Shown here: positions 1-7,674 of the stretch, one piece after another
How positions within the stretch are numbered: the stretch's first letter is position 1
How the letters are laid out: every line of letters begins with the position of its first letter
Notes under the pieces: model-generated
Told to the model about the DNA's origin: nothing
Seen by the model: the letters and a program-made list of their open reading frames with translations, nothing else
Database searches by the model: none
Translations under genes and position numbers: made by a program
Assembly: GCA_944385475.1 (NCBI GenBank)
Contig: CALWXJ010000010.1
Coordinates: 1-50,638 of the forward strand
Source of the DNA: an uncultured Oscillospiraceae bacterium
GTDB taxonomy: Bacteria; Bacillota; Clostridia; Oscillospirales; Oscillospiraceae
Direction of reading: 5' to 3'
DNA: 50,638 nucleotides

Positions 1-60
1 CAGGATCACCGCATCGAAGCTCTGGAGGCTCATAGCGGAGAACTGTCTCCCAGGGATTAA
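1..60 (+). CDS. C-terminal fragment of an unidentified protein (cut by window edge)
   Basis: The first 60 bases read in frame as 19 residues ending in ...ELSPRD and a TAA stop at 58-60. The charged, helical-looking composition suggests a real C-terminus, but nothing upstream is visible and frame 2 is also open here, so identity and even reality are uncertain. Two hairpins that could end this transcript follow at 134-164 and 214-249. Confidence 0.35.
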   Translation, partial: QDHRIEALEAHSGELSPRD

Positions 61-133
61 AAAAATTATATACCGGACGCTTGCGAATGGACGAAGGCTA
101 TGGCATCTATAGTGTTGCGATGTTCCAAAACTG

Positions 134-164
134 GAAATCGCCGCAGTTTTCACTGCGGCGATTT
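134..164 (+). terminator. Strong hairpin, probable terminator
   Basis: A 13-bp perfect stem (134-146 with 152-164) around a 5-base loop is followed by a T-rich stretch at 165-172. It lies between the fragment at the window start and the convergent GNAT gene. Confidence 0.55.
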
Positions 165-213
165 CTCATTTTACCACAGAAATGCCACGGACGGATTTCC
201 GATTTGACCGCTT

Positions 214-249
214 GACGGGTACCCCCTTTGGGGAGTGCCCGTCTTTTTT
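214..249 (+). terminator. Rho-independent terminator
   Basis: The stem GACGGG (214-219) pairs with CCCGTC (238-243), with an inner CCCC/GGGG stem, and is followed directly by TTTTTT at 244-249. The U-tract is on the plus strand, so it ends rightward transcription from the left edge of the window. Confidence 0.7.
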
Positions 250-285
250 GTTTACAGCGGCCCAGGATTTGAGGGGGCTCTTCCC

Positions 286-912
286 TCAAAACAGCTGCCC
301 CGGCAGCTTCAATTTTTCCTTGGGCGGGAAGCTGCGGTCAAATTCCTCCGCCGCGGCCTCATCCACATAGTAGCCCTTCGGCGTGTGATAGACGCCGGTG
401 ATACCGTCCAGAAAGCCGGGCTGGAGCTCCTTCAGCAAAACATAGGGGACGATCTCCTGTTCCGGCTCCCCGTGATAGCGGATACCTTTCGTCCCGGCCA
501 CCACAAAGCCGGACTTGCCATAGAAGTCGATGTTGCCCTCGATGCACAGGGCCCCGGCCCCCAGCTCTCTGGCCCGCTCCATGGAGTAGTCCAGCAGATA
601 TTTGCCCAGGCCCTGCCGCTGCAGGTCGGGGCGGATGCTGATGGGGCCAAAGGTCATCATGGGGATCTCCCGGCCGTCGTCGGCCACGATTTTAGAGCGC
701 ATATACAGCACATGGCCGATGAGCTCCCCGTCTCGCTCCATGACCAGGTCCAGCTCCGGTACAAAGTCCGGATCCCGGCGCAGCACATGGACCACATAGT
801 GCTCCAGGCAGCCGGGACGGTACACATTCCAAAATGCCTCCCGGGTCAAGTGCTCTGCGGCAACATAGTCCGCCGGAGTCTCCCGGCGGATGACGATATT
901 GTCCTGTCTCAT
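286..912 (-). CDS. GNAT family N-acetyltransferase
   Basis: The 208-residue protein fits the GNAT fold. It has an N-terminal IRRET-type beta strand and alpha helix, a central hydrophobic strand ending in the motif-A region FGPISIRPDLQRQGLGKYLL, which carries the acetyl-CoA pyrophosphate loop R-Q-G-L-G-K, and a C-terminal strand around IEGNIDFYGKSGF. GNAT enzymes transfer acetyl from acetyl-CoA to an amine; the substrate here cannot be told. The organisation resembles the YhbS-like branch, with an unusual C-terminal tail rich in Lys and Pro. The start at 912 is chosen because GGAGGAGG sits 4 bases upstream; the longer reading adds nine residues without support. The tag gene lies 29 bases upstream on the same strand, so the two are probably co-transcribed. 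Confidence 0.85.
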   Translation of the reverse strand: MRQDNIVIRRETPADYVAAEHLTREAFWNVYRPGCLEHYVVHVLRRDPDFVPELDLVMERDGELIGHVLYMRSKIVADDGREIPMMTFGPISIRPDLQRQGLGKYLLDYSMERARELGAGALCIEGNIDFYGKSGFVVAGTKGIRYHGEPEQEIVPYVLLKELQPGFLDGITGVYHTPKGYYVDEAAAEEFDRSFPPKEKLKLPGQLF

Positions 913-941
913 GGTTCCTCCTCCATATGGCAAGGTCAAGG

Positions 942-1499
942 TTATGGCCTCTTTACTCGTCTACAAAAACAGGTCTCCTCATGGGAATTGATGACGCCCA
1001 CCGCCTGCAGGTAGGAGTAAATGATGACCGTCCCCACAAACTTCATGCCCCGGCGCTTTAAGTCCTTGGAAACGGCATCCGAAAGTTCGGAGCTGACCTT
1101 CCCTGTCTCATAGAGCACTTGCCCTTCCGTCCAGTGCCAGAGATAGCGGTCAAAGCTCCCCCACTCCTGCTGGATGGCCCGGAATATCCTGGCGTTGTTT
1201 ACGGCGGCGTGAATCTTCAGTTTGTTGCGGACGATGCCGGGTTCCTGCATCAGCATCTCCAGTTTCTCCTGACCATATCCGCAGACCCTCTCCAGGTCAA
1301 AGCCGTCAAAGGCCTGTCGAAAGGCCACCCGCTTGTTGAGGATACACTCCCAGGATAGCCCCGCCTGGAAACTCTCCAAAATCAGCATTTCAAACAGCTT
1401 GTGGTCGTCGTGAACAGGAACGCCCCACTCCTCATCGTGGTATCGGATGTAAAGGGGATTTTTGGGGTTGGCCCAAGGGCACCGGATTTTTTCGCTCAT
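942..1499 (-). CDS. tag: DNA-3-methyladenine glycosylase I
   Basis: The 185-residue length and sequence match Tag, the helix-hairpin-helix family glycosylase that removes 3-methyladenine from alkylated DNA in the cytoplasm as the first step of base excision repair. Visible family marks are the N-terminal C-P-W-A with Y-H-D-E-E-W-G-V-P (residues 7-28), the segment L-E-S-F-Q-A-G-L-S-W in the middle, and the C-terminal G-x-V-N-S-H-x-x-x-C-F-C, where His and Cys residues bind the structural zinc together with the N-terminal Cys and a central His. The start ATG at 1499 has GGAGGAG 6 bases upstream. It is followed after 29 bases by the GNAT gene. No frameshift or missing key residue is seen. Confidence 0.95.
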   Translation of the reverse strand: MSEKIRCPWANPKNPLYIRYHDEEWGVPVHDDHKLFEMLILESFQAGLSWECILNKRVAFRQAFDGFDLERVCGYGQEKLEMLMQEPGIVRNKLKIHAAVNNARIFRAIQQEWGSFDRYLWHWTEGQVLYETGKVSSELSDAVSKDLKRRGMKFVGTVIIYSYLQAVGVINSHEETCFCRRVKRP

Positions 1500-1600
1500 C
1501 TGCGTCTCCTCCCTGATCGTAGGAGTTTTCCTTTATGCTTGCCATATCATGATAGCACAGCAGCCCTCTGGGAGCAATGAAACATCTTTTGCAAATCAAT

Positions 1601-1873
1601 TTACAGGGCTGTGTTTCCAATCCGCTCAGCCCCGGCAATCCCCTGGTCGATGTTCAGCGCCGTCTTTTGCCGCATCTCGTGGGTGATATAGGCATAGGTG
1701 TTCAGTGTGGTCACTGAGGAGCCATCCCCGATGATGGCGCGGCTGGCCGCTTTCGTTTTAGGTTCGCTGATGATGAGCTTACCGCCCACGGGATAGACCT
1801 GCTTTTGGATGTGCAGTTTCCCGGTGGCGAAGTCCAGATCGTCCCACCGGAGGGCCAGCCCCCTGCCATATGC
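1601..1873 (-). pseudogene. Remnant of a tyrosine integrase, catalytic core deleted
   Basis: Read on the minus strand, 1873-1601 gives a segment with ALRWDDLDFATGKLHIQKQ, the typical start of the catalytic domain of conjugative-transposon integrases. It then jumps from the K-T-K-A-A-S-R strand straight to the C-terminal T-L-N-T-Y-A-Y-I-T-H-E-M end. The part that should carry the HxLRH box and second His is absent, and an in-frame stop at 1874-1876 cuts it off from any N-terminus. The Tyr nucleophile region alone remains. It is a dead relic, not a functional gene, and marks an old integration near the acetyltransferase gene. Confidence 0.75.
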
Positions 1874-2040
1874 TCAATCCTTCTTTCCTATTTGGCAGCA
1901 GCGCGCCATACCGAAATACTGAGAGAATAGCCAAGACTTTTAACAGCAACTTCAAATCATTATCAAGCATTGTGCTTTGCCCCCCGGATCGTTTGGCTTT
2001 ATTAACAGTGTGCTATTTTTGCAGTATAGGCATGGTTGAC

Positions 2041-2667
2041 ATGCTGATAAAAGAGGGAAAGGAAGGGTTTTACTTGGAAGTGGCGGACATTTTGAAATCA
2101 CCGGAGGGGTATGCCGCGCAAAACCGCGCCATCCCGCCGGAAGTGAAGGAGAAGGCCCAGCGGCTCTGCTGGGAATATAACCGCTCCTCTCCCGACCAAA
2201 AGCGGGAGCGTCAGGCCATTTTATCTGAACTCCTGGGCACCTGCCATCCCTTGACCTTCATCGAGCCGGCATTCCGCTGTGACTACGGCTTCAATATCCA
2301 CACTTACGGCCTCACGGTGATCAACTACAACTGTGTGATCCTGGACACTTCGCCGGTCCACATCGGCGCTGGGGCATTTATTGCCCCTGGGGTATGCCTG
2401 AGCTGTGCGGGGCACTCCATCCACCCCGCTCAGCGGTCCCAGGGGATCGGCACCTCCCGCCCCATCCGTCTGGAGGAGGATGTTTGGATCGGCGCCAACG
2501 CCGTGGTCTGCGGCGGCGTCACCATTGGGAGAGGCTCTGTTATTGGGGCGGGCAGCGTGGTCACCCACGATATCCCGGCGGGTGTCGTGGCGGCAGGGGT
2601 CCCCTGCCGTCCCATCCGTGCCGTCACGGAGCACGACAAAATTCCCCAGGAGCAGCTGGCGTTTTAA
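2041..2667 (+). CDS. Hexapeptide-repeat sugar O-acetyltransferase (maltose/galactoside type)
   Basis: The protein resembles Maa/LacA trimeric acyltransferases, which acetylate sugars from acetyl-CoA. An N-terminal helical MAC domain (about the first 50 residues, including the W-E-Y-N motif) precedes a left-handed beta helix. Family marks are F-R-C-D-Y-G-F-N-I-H, N-Y-N-C-V-I-L-D, and the hexapeptide turns V-W-I-G-A-N-A-V-V and I-G-A-G-S-V-V-T. The catalytic His is probably that in C-A-G-H-S-I-H. The start is unsure: ATGs at 2032 and 2041 lack a good ribosome site, while a TTG at 2074 has GGAAGG 7 bases upstream and gives a length close to the family. The far upstream reading from 1870 overlaps the integrase relic and is unlikely. 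A terminator follows. Confidence 0.85.
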   Translation: MLIKEGKEGFYLEVADILKSPEGYAAQNRAIPPEVKEKAQRLCWEYNRSSPDQKRERQAILSELLGTCHPLTFIEPAFRCDYGFNIHTYGLTVINYNCVILDTSPVHIGAGAFIAPGVCLSCAGHSIHPAQRSQGIGTSRPIRLEEDVWIGANAVVCGGVTIGRGSVIGAGSVVTHDIPAGVVAAGVPCRPIRAVTEHDKIPQEQLAF

Positions 2668-2752
2668 GCCGGGCCGGCACAAGGCCCGGACGGGACCCAA
2701 AGCCTAAAAACGGGCCGCGGCCCACATCCATCCCCCGGAAAAGGCGTGCAGA

Positions 2753-2781
2753 GGGCGGGGCGGCATACAGCCGCCCCGCCC
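2753..2781 (+). terminator. Terminator after the acetyltransferase gene
   Basis: A 12-bp GC stem (2753-2764 with 2770-2781) with a 5-base loop is followed by TTAAAATGTTTTTT. It lies between two convergent genes and may serve both. Confidence 0.7.
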
Positions 2782-2794
2782 TTAAAATGTTTTT

Positions 2795-5700
2795 TCATTC
2801 CTCTGCTGCGCCGGTCCAGGTCTCCCCTCCGCCGTCTCTTGTATAGCGGTGGGAATTGGCGGCCTCCATGATGGAGTAGTAGGCCCAGGTATTGGGCAAG
2901 ACATCCGGGAATTGCCGCAGCTGCTCTTCGTGGCGATCCACATAGTCCTCATCAGCTGCGCGGCCCAGCATCCTGTTTACGATGACGCTCACCTCCGCCC
3001 GGGTGATGGCCCTGTCGGGGCGGAAGGTCCCGTCTTCATAACCGGTGATCCAGCCGTACCGGACGGCTCCCATCACCTGATCATAGAACCATGCCTCCTC
3101 CCCCACATCGGAGAAGCCGCCTGTGCCGCCCCCTTCCCCGTTGGTAAAGCGCATGGCCATTACCGTGAATTCCGCCCGGGTAATGGGCCGGTCCGGGGCA
3201 AAGGAGCCGCCGCCGATACCCTGTGCGATCCCCAGAGAGGCCAGGGTGTTCACCGCCTGGGCGCACCAGGCATCAGGGGGGACATCCGCAAAAGAGACGG
3301 TGATGGGGACCTCCTTTTCCAGCAGCAAATTATAGAACATCTGCGCCACCTGGGCCCGGGTCATGTTATCATCAGGGCGGAACATCCCGTCGCCATACCC
3401 GTTTAAATAGGCGTTGTGCTCCCGGGTGTTGAGCCAGGCGGAAACACCGTTGTTGCCGGGATCCCCGGGATCTTTTTCCCATTTGGCATAGAGGGTGACG
3501 GAGGAGCGGTCAACGCTGACGTCCTCCTCCACCAGGTCCCCCAGCGCGCCGTCATAATACCAGCCCCGGAAGATATATCCCGTCCGGTGGGGCAGCGGGA
3601 GATCCTCATACTCCTTGGTCCAGGAGCTGCGTTTGCCCTCCGGCGGGAGGCTTTCGCCGCCGTTGGTGTCATAGCGGAGGGTATAACTGCGGCTGCCGCC
3701 GCCCTGAGAGCTCCCCGCATCGCGATAGACGGCGCTCACCGCTGCGTTCTCCGCGGGCATGGTAAAGGTGGTGGCGGGGCTGTAGGGATCTGCAAAGGTG
3801 CCGCCGGAGGCGGTGGTCCACTGGTAGAAATTCTTTCCTCCCAGGACCGGATCCGCCGCAATGGCCACCTGCGCCCCCGCCGGGTAGCGGCCGCTGCCGG
3901 AGCCCCCCTCTACAGTGAGCTCATACATCTTTACAACGGAGAACTTCACAGTGATGATGTCGCTGGTGCCCTGGTCCGTGGTGATGGTAATGGTGCGGTC
4001 ATAGTTCCCCGCAGGCAGCCCCACCTCCGGGCGGATGGAGATCACGACGTAGTCCCCCCAGTAGACCGTGGCCACATCGCCGCTCCACCCGTATGCCTCC
4101 CCGGGAGTGATCTCGTAGCCCTGCGCCGTTGGCAGGGAGATATGCACATCCCTGTCCCCCACATTGTCCACATAGATCTTCCTGGCCTGTGGGGCGGCGG
4201 CGTATCCCTCCTCCACGGTGCCAAACTCCACAACTTTGGGGTCGGGCCCGTCCGTATTGACGTCGATCTCATAGGAATAGGGGACAAATTCCACCTGGAT
4301 CACCACGTCGGAATCCGGCATATCGAAAAACAGCTGCTGATAGGTCTGGCCGTTTCCCCCGCCCAGGGAGTAGGGCACCGCCTGGCCGGTGGTGCTGTTG
4401 ACGATGCTGTACTCCCCGATCTTCCCCGCGCTTCCGCTGGTGAGCTTGAGCATGATCTCCTCCCCGGCGTCATACTCCGCCTGCTGGGGATCCACTGTGA
4501 CGCTTCCCTCGCCGGTTTGCTCCACTGCGATCTCATAGCGCTGGTAATTGGGGTCCTCCTCCACATCCACACGGAAGCAGTAGGGGGGATAGTAGTTGGT
4601 CTCCTCCCCGGCGCCGCCGAAGATGGTGGAGGCCGTTTTGAAAAACAGCACCCCCTTGCTCCACCCGGAATCCGGGTCATAGGTGGTATAGTAGCCCTCG
4701 ATCTCCACCATGTAATAGGCATCTCCGGACCGGGCGTGCTGGGGGCCCTCAATGGGGATGGTGTTATAGGCCCAGTCCCACTCATTGAATCCCGCATCCG
4801 GCCAGCCGGCAACTCCCCCCTGGCCGTCCCCGCCGCTGCGGGGCCCTGTAAAGCTCCCTGCCACGTCCGTCCAGTAATACCGGAAATCCACATACACGTC
4901 CCCTGCCTCCGGATTGGCAGGCTCCTCCTCCAGAGGGTGATTTACCTGGACGCCGATGGTGTGGGTGCCGTTATCGTACACCGTTACATCTAAGCTCCCG
5001 TCCTCCACGGGAACACCGTCCACAATGGGGAGGACCTGAGGCGGGGCCACAATGGGCTGGAGCACAAAAGAGATGATATCCTGGCATTTGTCCCGCTCAT
5101 ATGTATAGTAGCCAATCACCGTCTGGGACGTGATCACCATCCGCCCATCGAAGGTCCACCCGCCGGTGTATCCAGGCTCCCAGCCCCCTGCGGGGGGCGT
5201 CATGGCCGGCAGGGCGTAATCGGCATCGGTGGAGATGGAAAACGACACCGGATCGAATCTTGTGTTCAGGGGCTGGCCATAGAGGTGGTTTTCCGTCCTG
5301 CCCGCAATGCTGCCCTCGTTTAAAAACTCCGCCGTATAGGGATACGACATGGCTTCTCTCATGCTGTTGTTGGTGCCCCGCTCCACATACGACTTATAGC
5401 TTTGGGCATTGGGCAGGACAATGATGCGCTCATCATAGCCGGAGCGTTTGAAGGCGCTGCCCTCGTAGCCGCTAAGGTCCGAGGCCAGCACCACCACATG
5501 GTGGACCATGTCTGTATAAAAGGCCTCGGTCCCAACGGTGGTGACGGAGGCCGGGATAACGGCGTCCACAGGTTGTGCGAAGGCGCGGATAAAGCACTGC
5601 CTGCCGATGGTCTCCAGGCCGTCCGGCAGTTGAAATCCCGTATCTCCGCCGCTGCCGGCGGTGCGGACAAACTGCAGTCCCGTGCAGTCGGCAAATACGG

Positions 5701-6202
5701 ATCCCGCCTCTTTGGTCCCCAGCTCCTTCAGCGTCTCCGGCAGGATCACCCCCTCCAAGCTGGCACAGCCGCTGAAGGCCTGCTTGCCGATGCTTTCCAC
5801 AGGGGCCTGGGATAAATCCGCAACCCCAACCACCGTAAAACGATATCCCCGTCCGTCATAGCTGTGGATCGCGTCGTCGCTCTTGTCTTTTTCCGATGAC
5901 CACCCCAGGGTAAAGGCGCACTCCCCCACCCGGGTCACATCCTGGCCGTTGATCTTGCGGGGCAGCTCCACTTGCACATAGAGATGGGTTTGCGCATTCT
6001 CCGGCGTCAGCTGCTCTTCAAACCACTGGGCGCTGATGCCGTATATGGTGCCGTTTTCAAAAGCGTATCCCTCCTCCGGCACCGTCAGCGGATCTTCCGC
6101 CGTGGTCCCCGGAGCATTCCCATTTGCCAGCGCCACAGTGGATGAAAGGCCGGCCGCAGCCAGGCACAAAACGACCCCCATGGCCAATAGCCACTTCTTC
6201 AT
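2795..6202 (-). CDS. Large secreted surface protein with leucine-rich, InlB-type repeats and three SLH domains
   Basis: The 1135-residue protein starts with a Sec signal peptide (K-K, hydrophobic core to about residue 26). A BspA-like leucine-rich region follows (about 85-290, repeats such as E-S-I-G-K-Q-A-F-S-G-C), then a beta-rich middle part, an InlB/bacterial repeat (about 555-640), a DUF1573/ASH-like domain (about 655-755), two more repeats (about 760-828 and 840-909, with D-T-N-G-G and F-x-G-W), and three SLH motifs (about 925-1130, F-R-P-D-x-x-x-T-R-A) that anchor it to secondary wall polymer. The start at 6202 has AGGAG 8 bases upstream and begins the signal peptide. No constitutive promoter is seen directly upstream. 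The only strong one lies in the invertible segment 6367-6629 and now faces away, so expression is probably phase variable. Its ligand is unknown. Confidence 0.9.
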   Translation of the reverse strand: MKKWLLAMGVVLCLAAAGLSSTVALANGNAPGTTAEDPLTVPEEGYAFENGTIYGISAQWFEEQLTPENAQTHLYVQVELPRKINGQDVTRVGECAFTLGWSSEKDKSDDAIHSYDGRGYRFTVVGVADLSQAPVESIGKQAFSGCASLEGVILPETLKELGTKEAGSVFADCTGLQFVRTAGSGGDTGFQLPDGLETIGRQCFIRAFAQPVDAVIPASVTTVGTEAFYTDMVHHVVVLASDLSGYEGSAFKRSGYDERIIVLPNAQSYKSYVERGTNNSMREAMSYPYTAEFLNEGSIAGRTENHLYGQPLNTRFDPVSFSISTDADYALPAMTPPAGGWEPGYTGGWTFDGRMVITSQTVIGYYTYERDKCQDIISFVLQPIVAPPQVLPIVDGVPVEDGSLDVTVYDNGTHTIGVQVNHPLEEEPANPEAGDVYVDFRYYWTDVAGSFTGPRSGGDGQGGVAGWPDAGFNEWDWAYNTIPIEGPQHARSGDAYYMVEIEGYYTTYDPDSGWSKGVLFFKTASTIFGGAGEETNYYPPYCFRVDVEEDPNYQRYEIAVEQTGEGSVTVDPQQAEYDAGEEIMLKLTSGSAGKIGEYSIVNSTTGQAVPYSLGGGNGQTYQQLFFDMPDSDVVIQVEFVPYSYEIDVNTDGPDPKVVEFGTVEEGYAAAPQARKIYVDNVGDRDVHISLPTAQGYEITPGEAYGWSGDVATVYWGDYVVISIRPEVGLPAGNYDRTITITTDQGTSDIITVKFSVVKMYELTVEGGSGSGRYPAGAQVAIAADPVLGGKNFYQWTTASGGTFADPYSPATTFTMPAENAAVSAVYRDAGSSQGGGSRSYTLRYDTNGGESLPPEGKRSSWTKEYEDLPLPHRTGYIFRGWYYDGALGDLVEEDVSVDRSSVTLYAKWEKDPGDPGNNGVSAWLNTREHNAYLNGYGDGMFRPDDNMTRAQVAQMFYNLLLEKEVPITVSFADVPPDAWCAQAVNTLASLGIAQGIGGGSFAPDRPITRAEFTVMAMRFTNGEGGGTGGFSDVGEEAWFYDQVMGAVRYGWITGYEDGTFRPDRAITRAEVSVIVNRMLGRAADEDYVDRHEEQLRQFPDVLPNTWAYYSIMEAANSHRYTRDGGGETWTGAAEE

Positions 6203-6363
6203 CTCATTTTCTCCTCTTAATCGTATTCTCCCGGTCCACTGCCGAACTTTCCAGCACAGCCGCCCCAGCCTGGACCGGCACGCCTTCACGGCGACCTTCC
6301 CCTCCTCGCAGATCACGCCCACACCCGCCGGGCAGCCTCCGGGCGGCCCATCACCTCCCCATC

Positions 6364-6383
6364 ACAAAATCAACATTTTGTTG
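6364..6383 (+). repeat. Left inverted repeat of the phase switch
   Basis: The core AAATCAACATTTTGT (6367-6381) matches the reverse complement of 6615-6629 at all 15 positions. The flanking bases form an internal 7-bp dyad with a 4-base centre, which could be the crossover region. Confidence 0.8.
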
Positions 6384-6406
6384 TTTTCCGGAAGCGTGTC
6401 TTTCCG

Positions 6407-6422
6407 CCATTTTAAAATGGCA
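6407..6422. repeat. 16-bp perfect palindrome inside the invertible segment
   Basis: GCCATTTTAAAATGGC is fully palindromic. It lies inside the switch, about 25 bp from the left repeat, and could be a protein-binding site (accessory factor or regulator). No T-tract follows. Confidence 0.4.
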
Positions 6423-6476
6423 AGAGAAAATCAAAGCTGACCGCCCCATACAGGCAGCAAAAAAGCGCGGGAAAGC

Positions 6477-6506
6477 GGGCCGCAAAAAACAAGTTTTATG
6501 CGGCCC
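6477..6506. other. Hairpin in the middle of the invertible segment
   Basis: GGGCCGC (6477-6483) pairs with GCGGCCC (6500-6506), with an extra AAAA/TTTT pairing in the loop. It lies almost at the centre of the segment, upstream of the promoter, and so could insulate the promoter in both orientations. Confidence 0.45.
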
Positions 6507-6537
6507 TGTCTTCCTGCGCCTTTCTATCGAAAACGTC

Positions 6538-6566
6538 TTGCGAATTAACAGGGTCTATGCTATAAT
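6538..6566 (+). promoter_or_regulatory. Sigma-A promoter within the invertible segment
   Basis: TTGCGA (6538-6543), a 17-bp spacer and a perfect TATAAT (6561-6566) point rightward. In the present orientation the transcript would start near 6573 and run antisense into the end of the recombinase gene. After inversion the -10 would lie near 6430-6435 facing the SLH gene, with a leader of about 220 nt. Confidence 0.75.
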
Positions 6567-6611
6567 TTCGACATAATTATGTAATTTTGGCTGGCATGTT
6601 TTTTTAAAGCT

Positions 6612-6631
6612 GCGACAAAATGTTGATTTCG
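6612..6631 (-). repeat. Right inverted repeat of the phase switch
   Basis: ACAAAATGTTGATTT at 6615-6629 is the exact reverse complement of 6367-6381. Outside the core the two arms differ at alternate positions. It abuts the recombinase stop codon. Confidence 0.8.
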
Positions 6632-6632
6632 C

Positions 6633-7478
6633 CTAGGACACCAATCCCAATCTCTCTAATTGCCGAACATGTTCTGCCCCAGAGGTTATGAGGTAAATGC
6701 GAGTGGTCTCGATGGAGGTGTGTCCCAGTAAGTCCGCCAGACGGACAATATCCTTGCAGGATTTATAAAAAACCGTGGCAAACAAATGCCTGAAATTATG
6801 GGGAAACACCTTTTGGGGCTCCACGCCGGCATCCCGGCACAAGCCCTTCAGCTCCGCCCAGATCTGGCGGCGGCTGACAGATTTCCCGCTTCTGGTGCGA
6901 AAGATGGCGCCGGAGGCGGTCTTTTGCTTTTGGGCGTATTGCAAAAGCTTCCGGCAGAGCTTGCCGGGAAGCAGGATGGTGCGGATCTTCCCCTTCAAAG
7001 AGATCTCGCTGCGGCCCTGCCGGGCAGCCTCTACTGTGATATACTGCACCTCAGACACCCGGATGCCCGTGGCACAGATGGTCTCCATGAGAAGGGCAAG
7101 CCGCTCTTTTCCAGCCCCCCGGGCAGCGGAGAGGAGGCGCTGATACTCCGACCGGGTCAGCTCCCGGCAGGAGTCCCGGAAGGCCCGCCGCTGGATCCGC
7201 AGGAACTTCACCCGGCAATCCTCCCAGCCCAGGAAGCGAAACAGCCCGTTGAGAGCGGCCAGCATGGAATTGATGCTTACCGGGGCATAACCTTGTTCTT
7301 GCAGATGACCCTTCCACTCCGCCGCCAGCTCCTTTGTAACGTCTCTGCCCTGCAGCCAGCAGACAAAGGCCCTCCCGTCCCGCAGGTATTTTTCGATGGT
7401 GCCGGGGCTTCGCTCTTCTGCGTGCAGATGCCGGCCATAGGCCGCGATCTGCTGCGCTGTCAATTTGTATTTGCCCAT
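6633..7478 (-). CDS. Tyrosine recombinase, probable invertase for the adjacent switch
   Basis: The 281-residue protein has the two-domain XerC/D-like layout: an N-terminal SAM-like core-binding domain (about 1-95) and a catalytic domain with Arg140 (A-T-G-I-R-V-S-E), Lys at 162/164, His227-x-x-Arg230 (H-N-F-R-H), His253 (L-G-H-T-S-I) and the nucleophile Tyr262 (T-R-I-Y). It is shorter than phage integrases, as are phase-variation recombinases. The ATG at 7478 is preceded by AGGAGGT at ideal spacing; the 86 extra upstream residues are non-coding. Its stop lies 3 bp from the right inverted repeat, which strongly suggests it acts on that repeat. No phage or excision gene is nearby. Confidence 0.9.
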   Translation of the reverse strand: MGKYKLTAQQIAAYGRHLHAEERSPGTIEKYLRDGRAFVCWLQGRDVTKELAAEWKGHLQEQGYAPVSINSMLAALNGLFRFLGWEDCRVKFLRIQRRAFRDSCRELTRSEYQRLLSAARGAGKERLALLMETICATGIRVSEVQYITVEAARQGRSEISLKGKIRTILLPGKLCRKLLQYAQKQKTASGAIFRTRSGKSVSRRQIWAELKGLCRDAGVEPQKVFPHNFRHLFATVFYKSCKDIVRLADLLGHTSIETTRIYLITSGAEHVRQLERLGLVS

Positions 7479-7557
7479 ATAAGGGACCTCCTTTTCGATT
7501 TCATGAGGGGCTGCCCGTATTTTACCTTGTACCCATACCCCTATACATGCGGCAAAA

Positions 7558-7593
7558 AGCACCCGCACCGCCATATTCGGCGGTGCGGGTGCT
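7558..7593 (-). terminator. Terminator of the flavodoxin-like gene pair
   Basis: A 15-bp stem (7558-7572 with 7579-7593) is followed on the minus strand by TTTTT (plus-strand A-run just left of 7558). It separates this operon from the recombinase gene downstream. Confidence 0.75.
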
Positions 7594-7674
7594 CTTCTGT
7601 ATCCCCGACCCTCCCCGGCAGGAGCCGGCATGCCCCCTTTTGGAGACATACCGGTTTTGGCAGGAGGGGATCGT

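Larger units (their letters stand above)
6367..6629. other. Invertible promoter segment bounded by 15-bp inverted repeats
   Basis: The left end AAATCAACATTTTGT (6367-6381) is repeated exactly in inverted orientation at 6615-6629, with 233 bp between. Each arm is itself partly dyad symmetric: the left one reads ACAAAAT-CAAC-ATTTTGT (6364-6381), as expected for a tyrosine recombinase core site. The segment lies between the start of the SLH gene (6202) and the stop of a tyrosine recombinase gene (6633), with only 3 bp between the right repeat and the recombinase. It contains a promoter (6538-6566) but no gene. Inversion would turn this promoter toward the SLH gene. Confidence 0.8.

Noticed and set aside
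3416-4993. A 525-codon plus-strand frame opposite the SLH protein gene
   Set aside because: Composition is that of an antisense GC-rich shadow; the SLH gene has signal peptide, domains and ribosome site.
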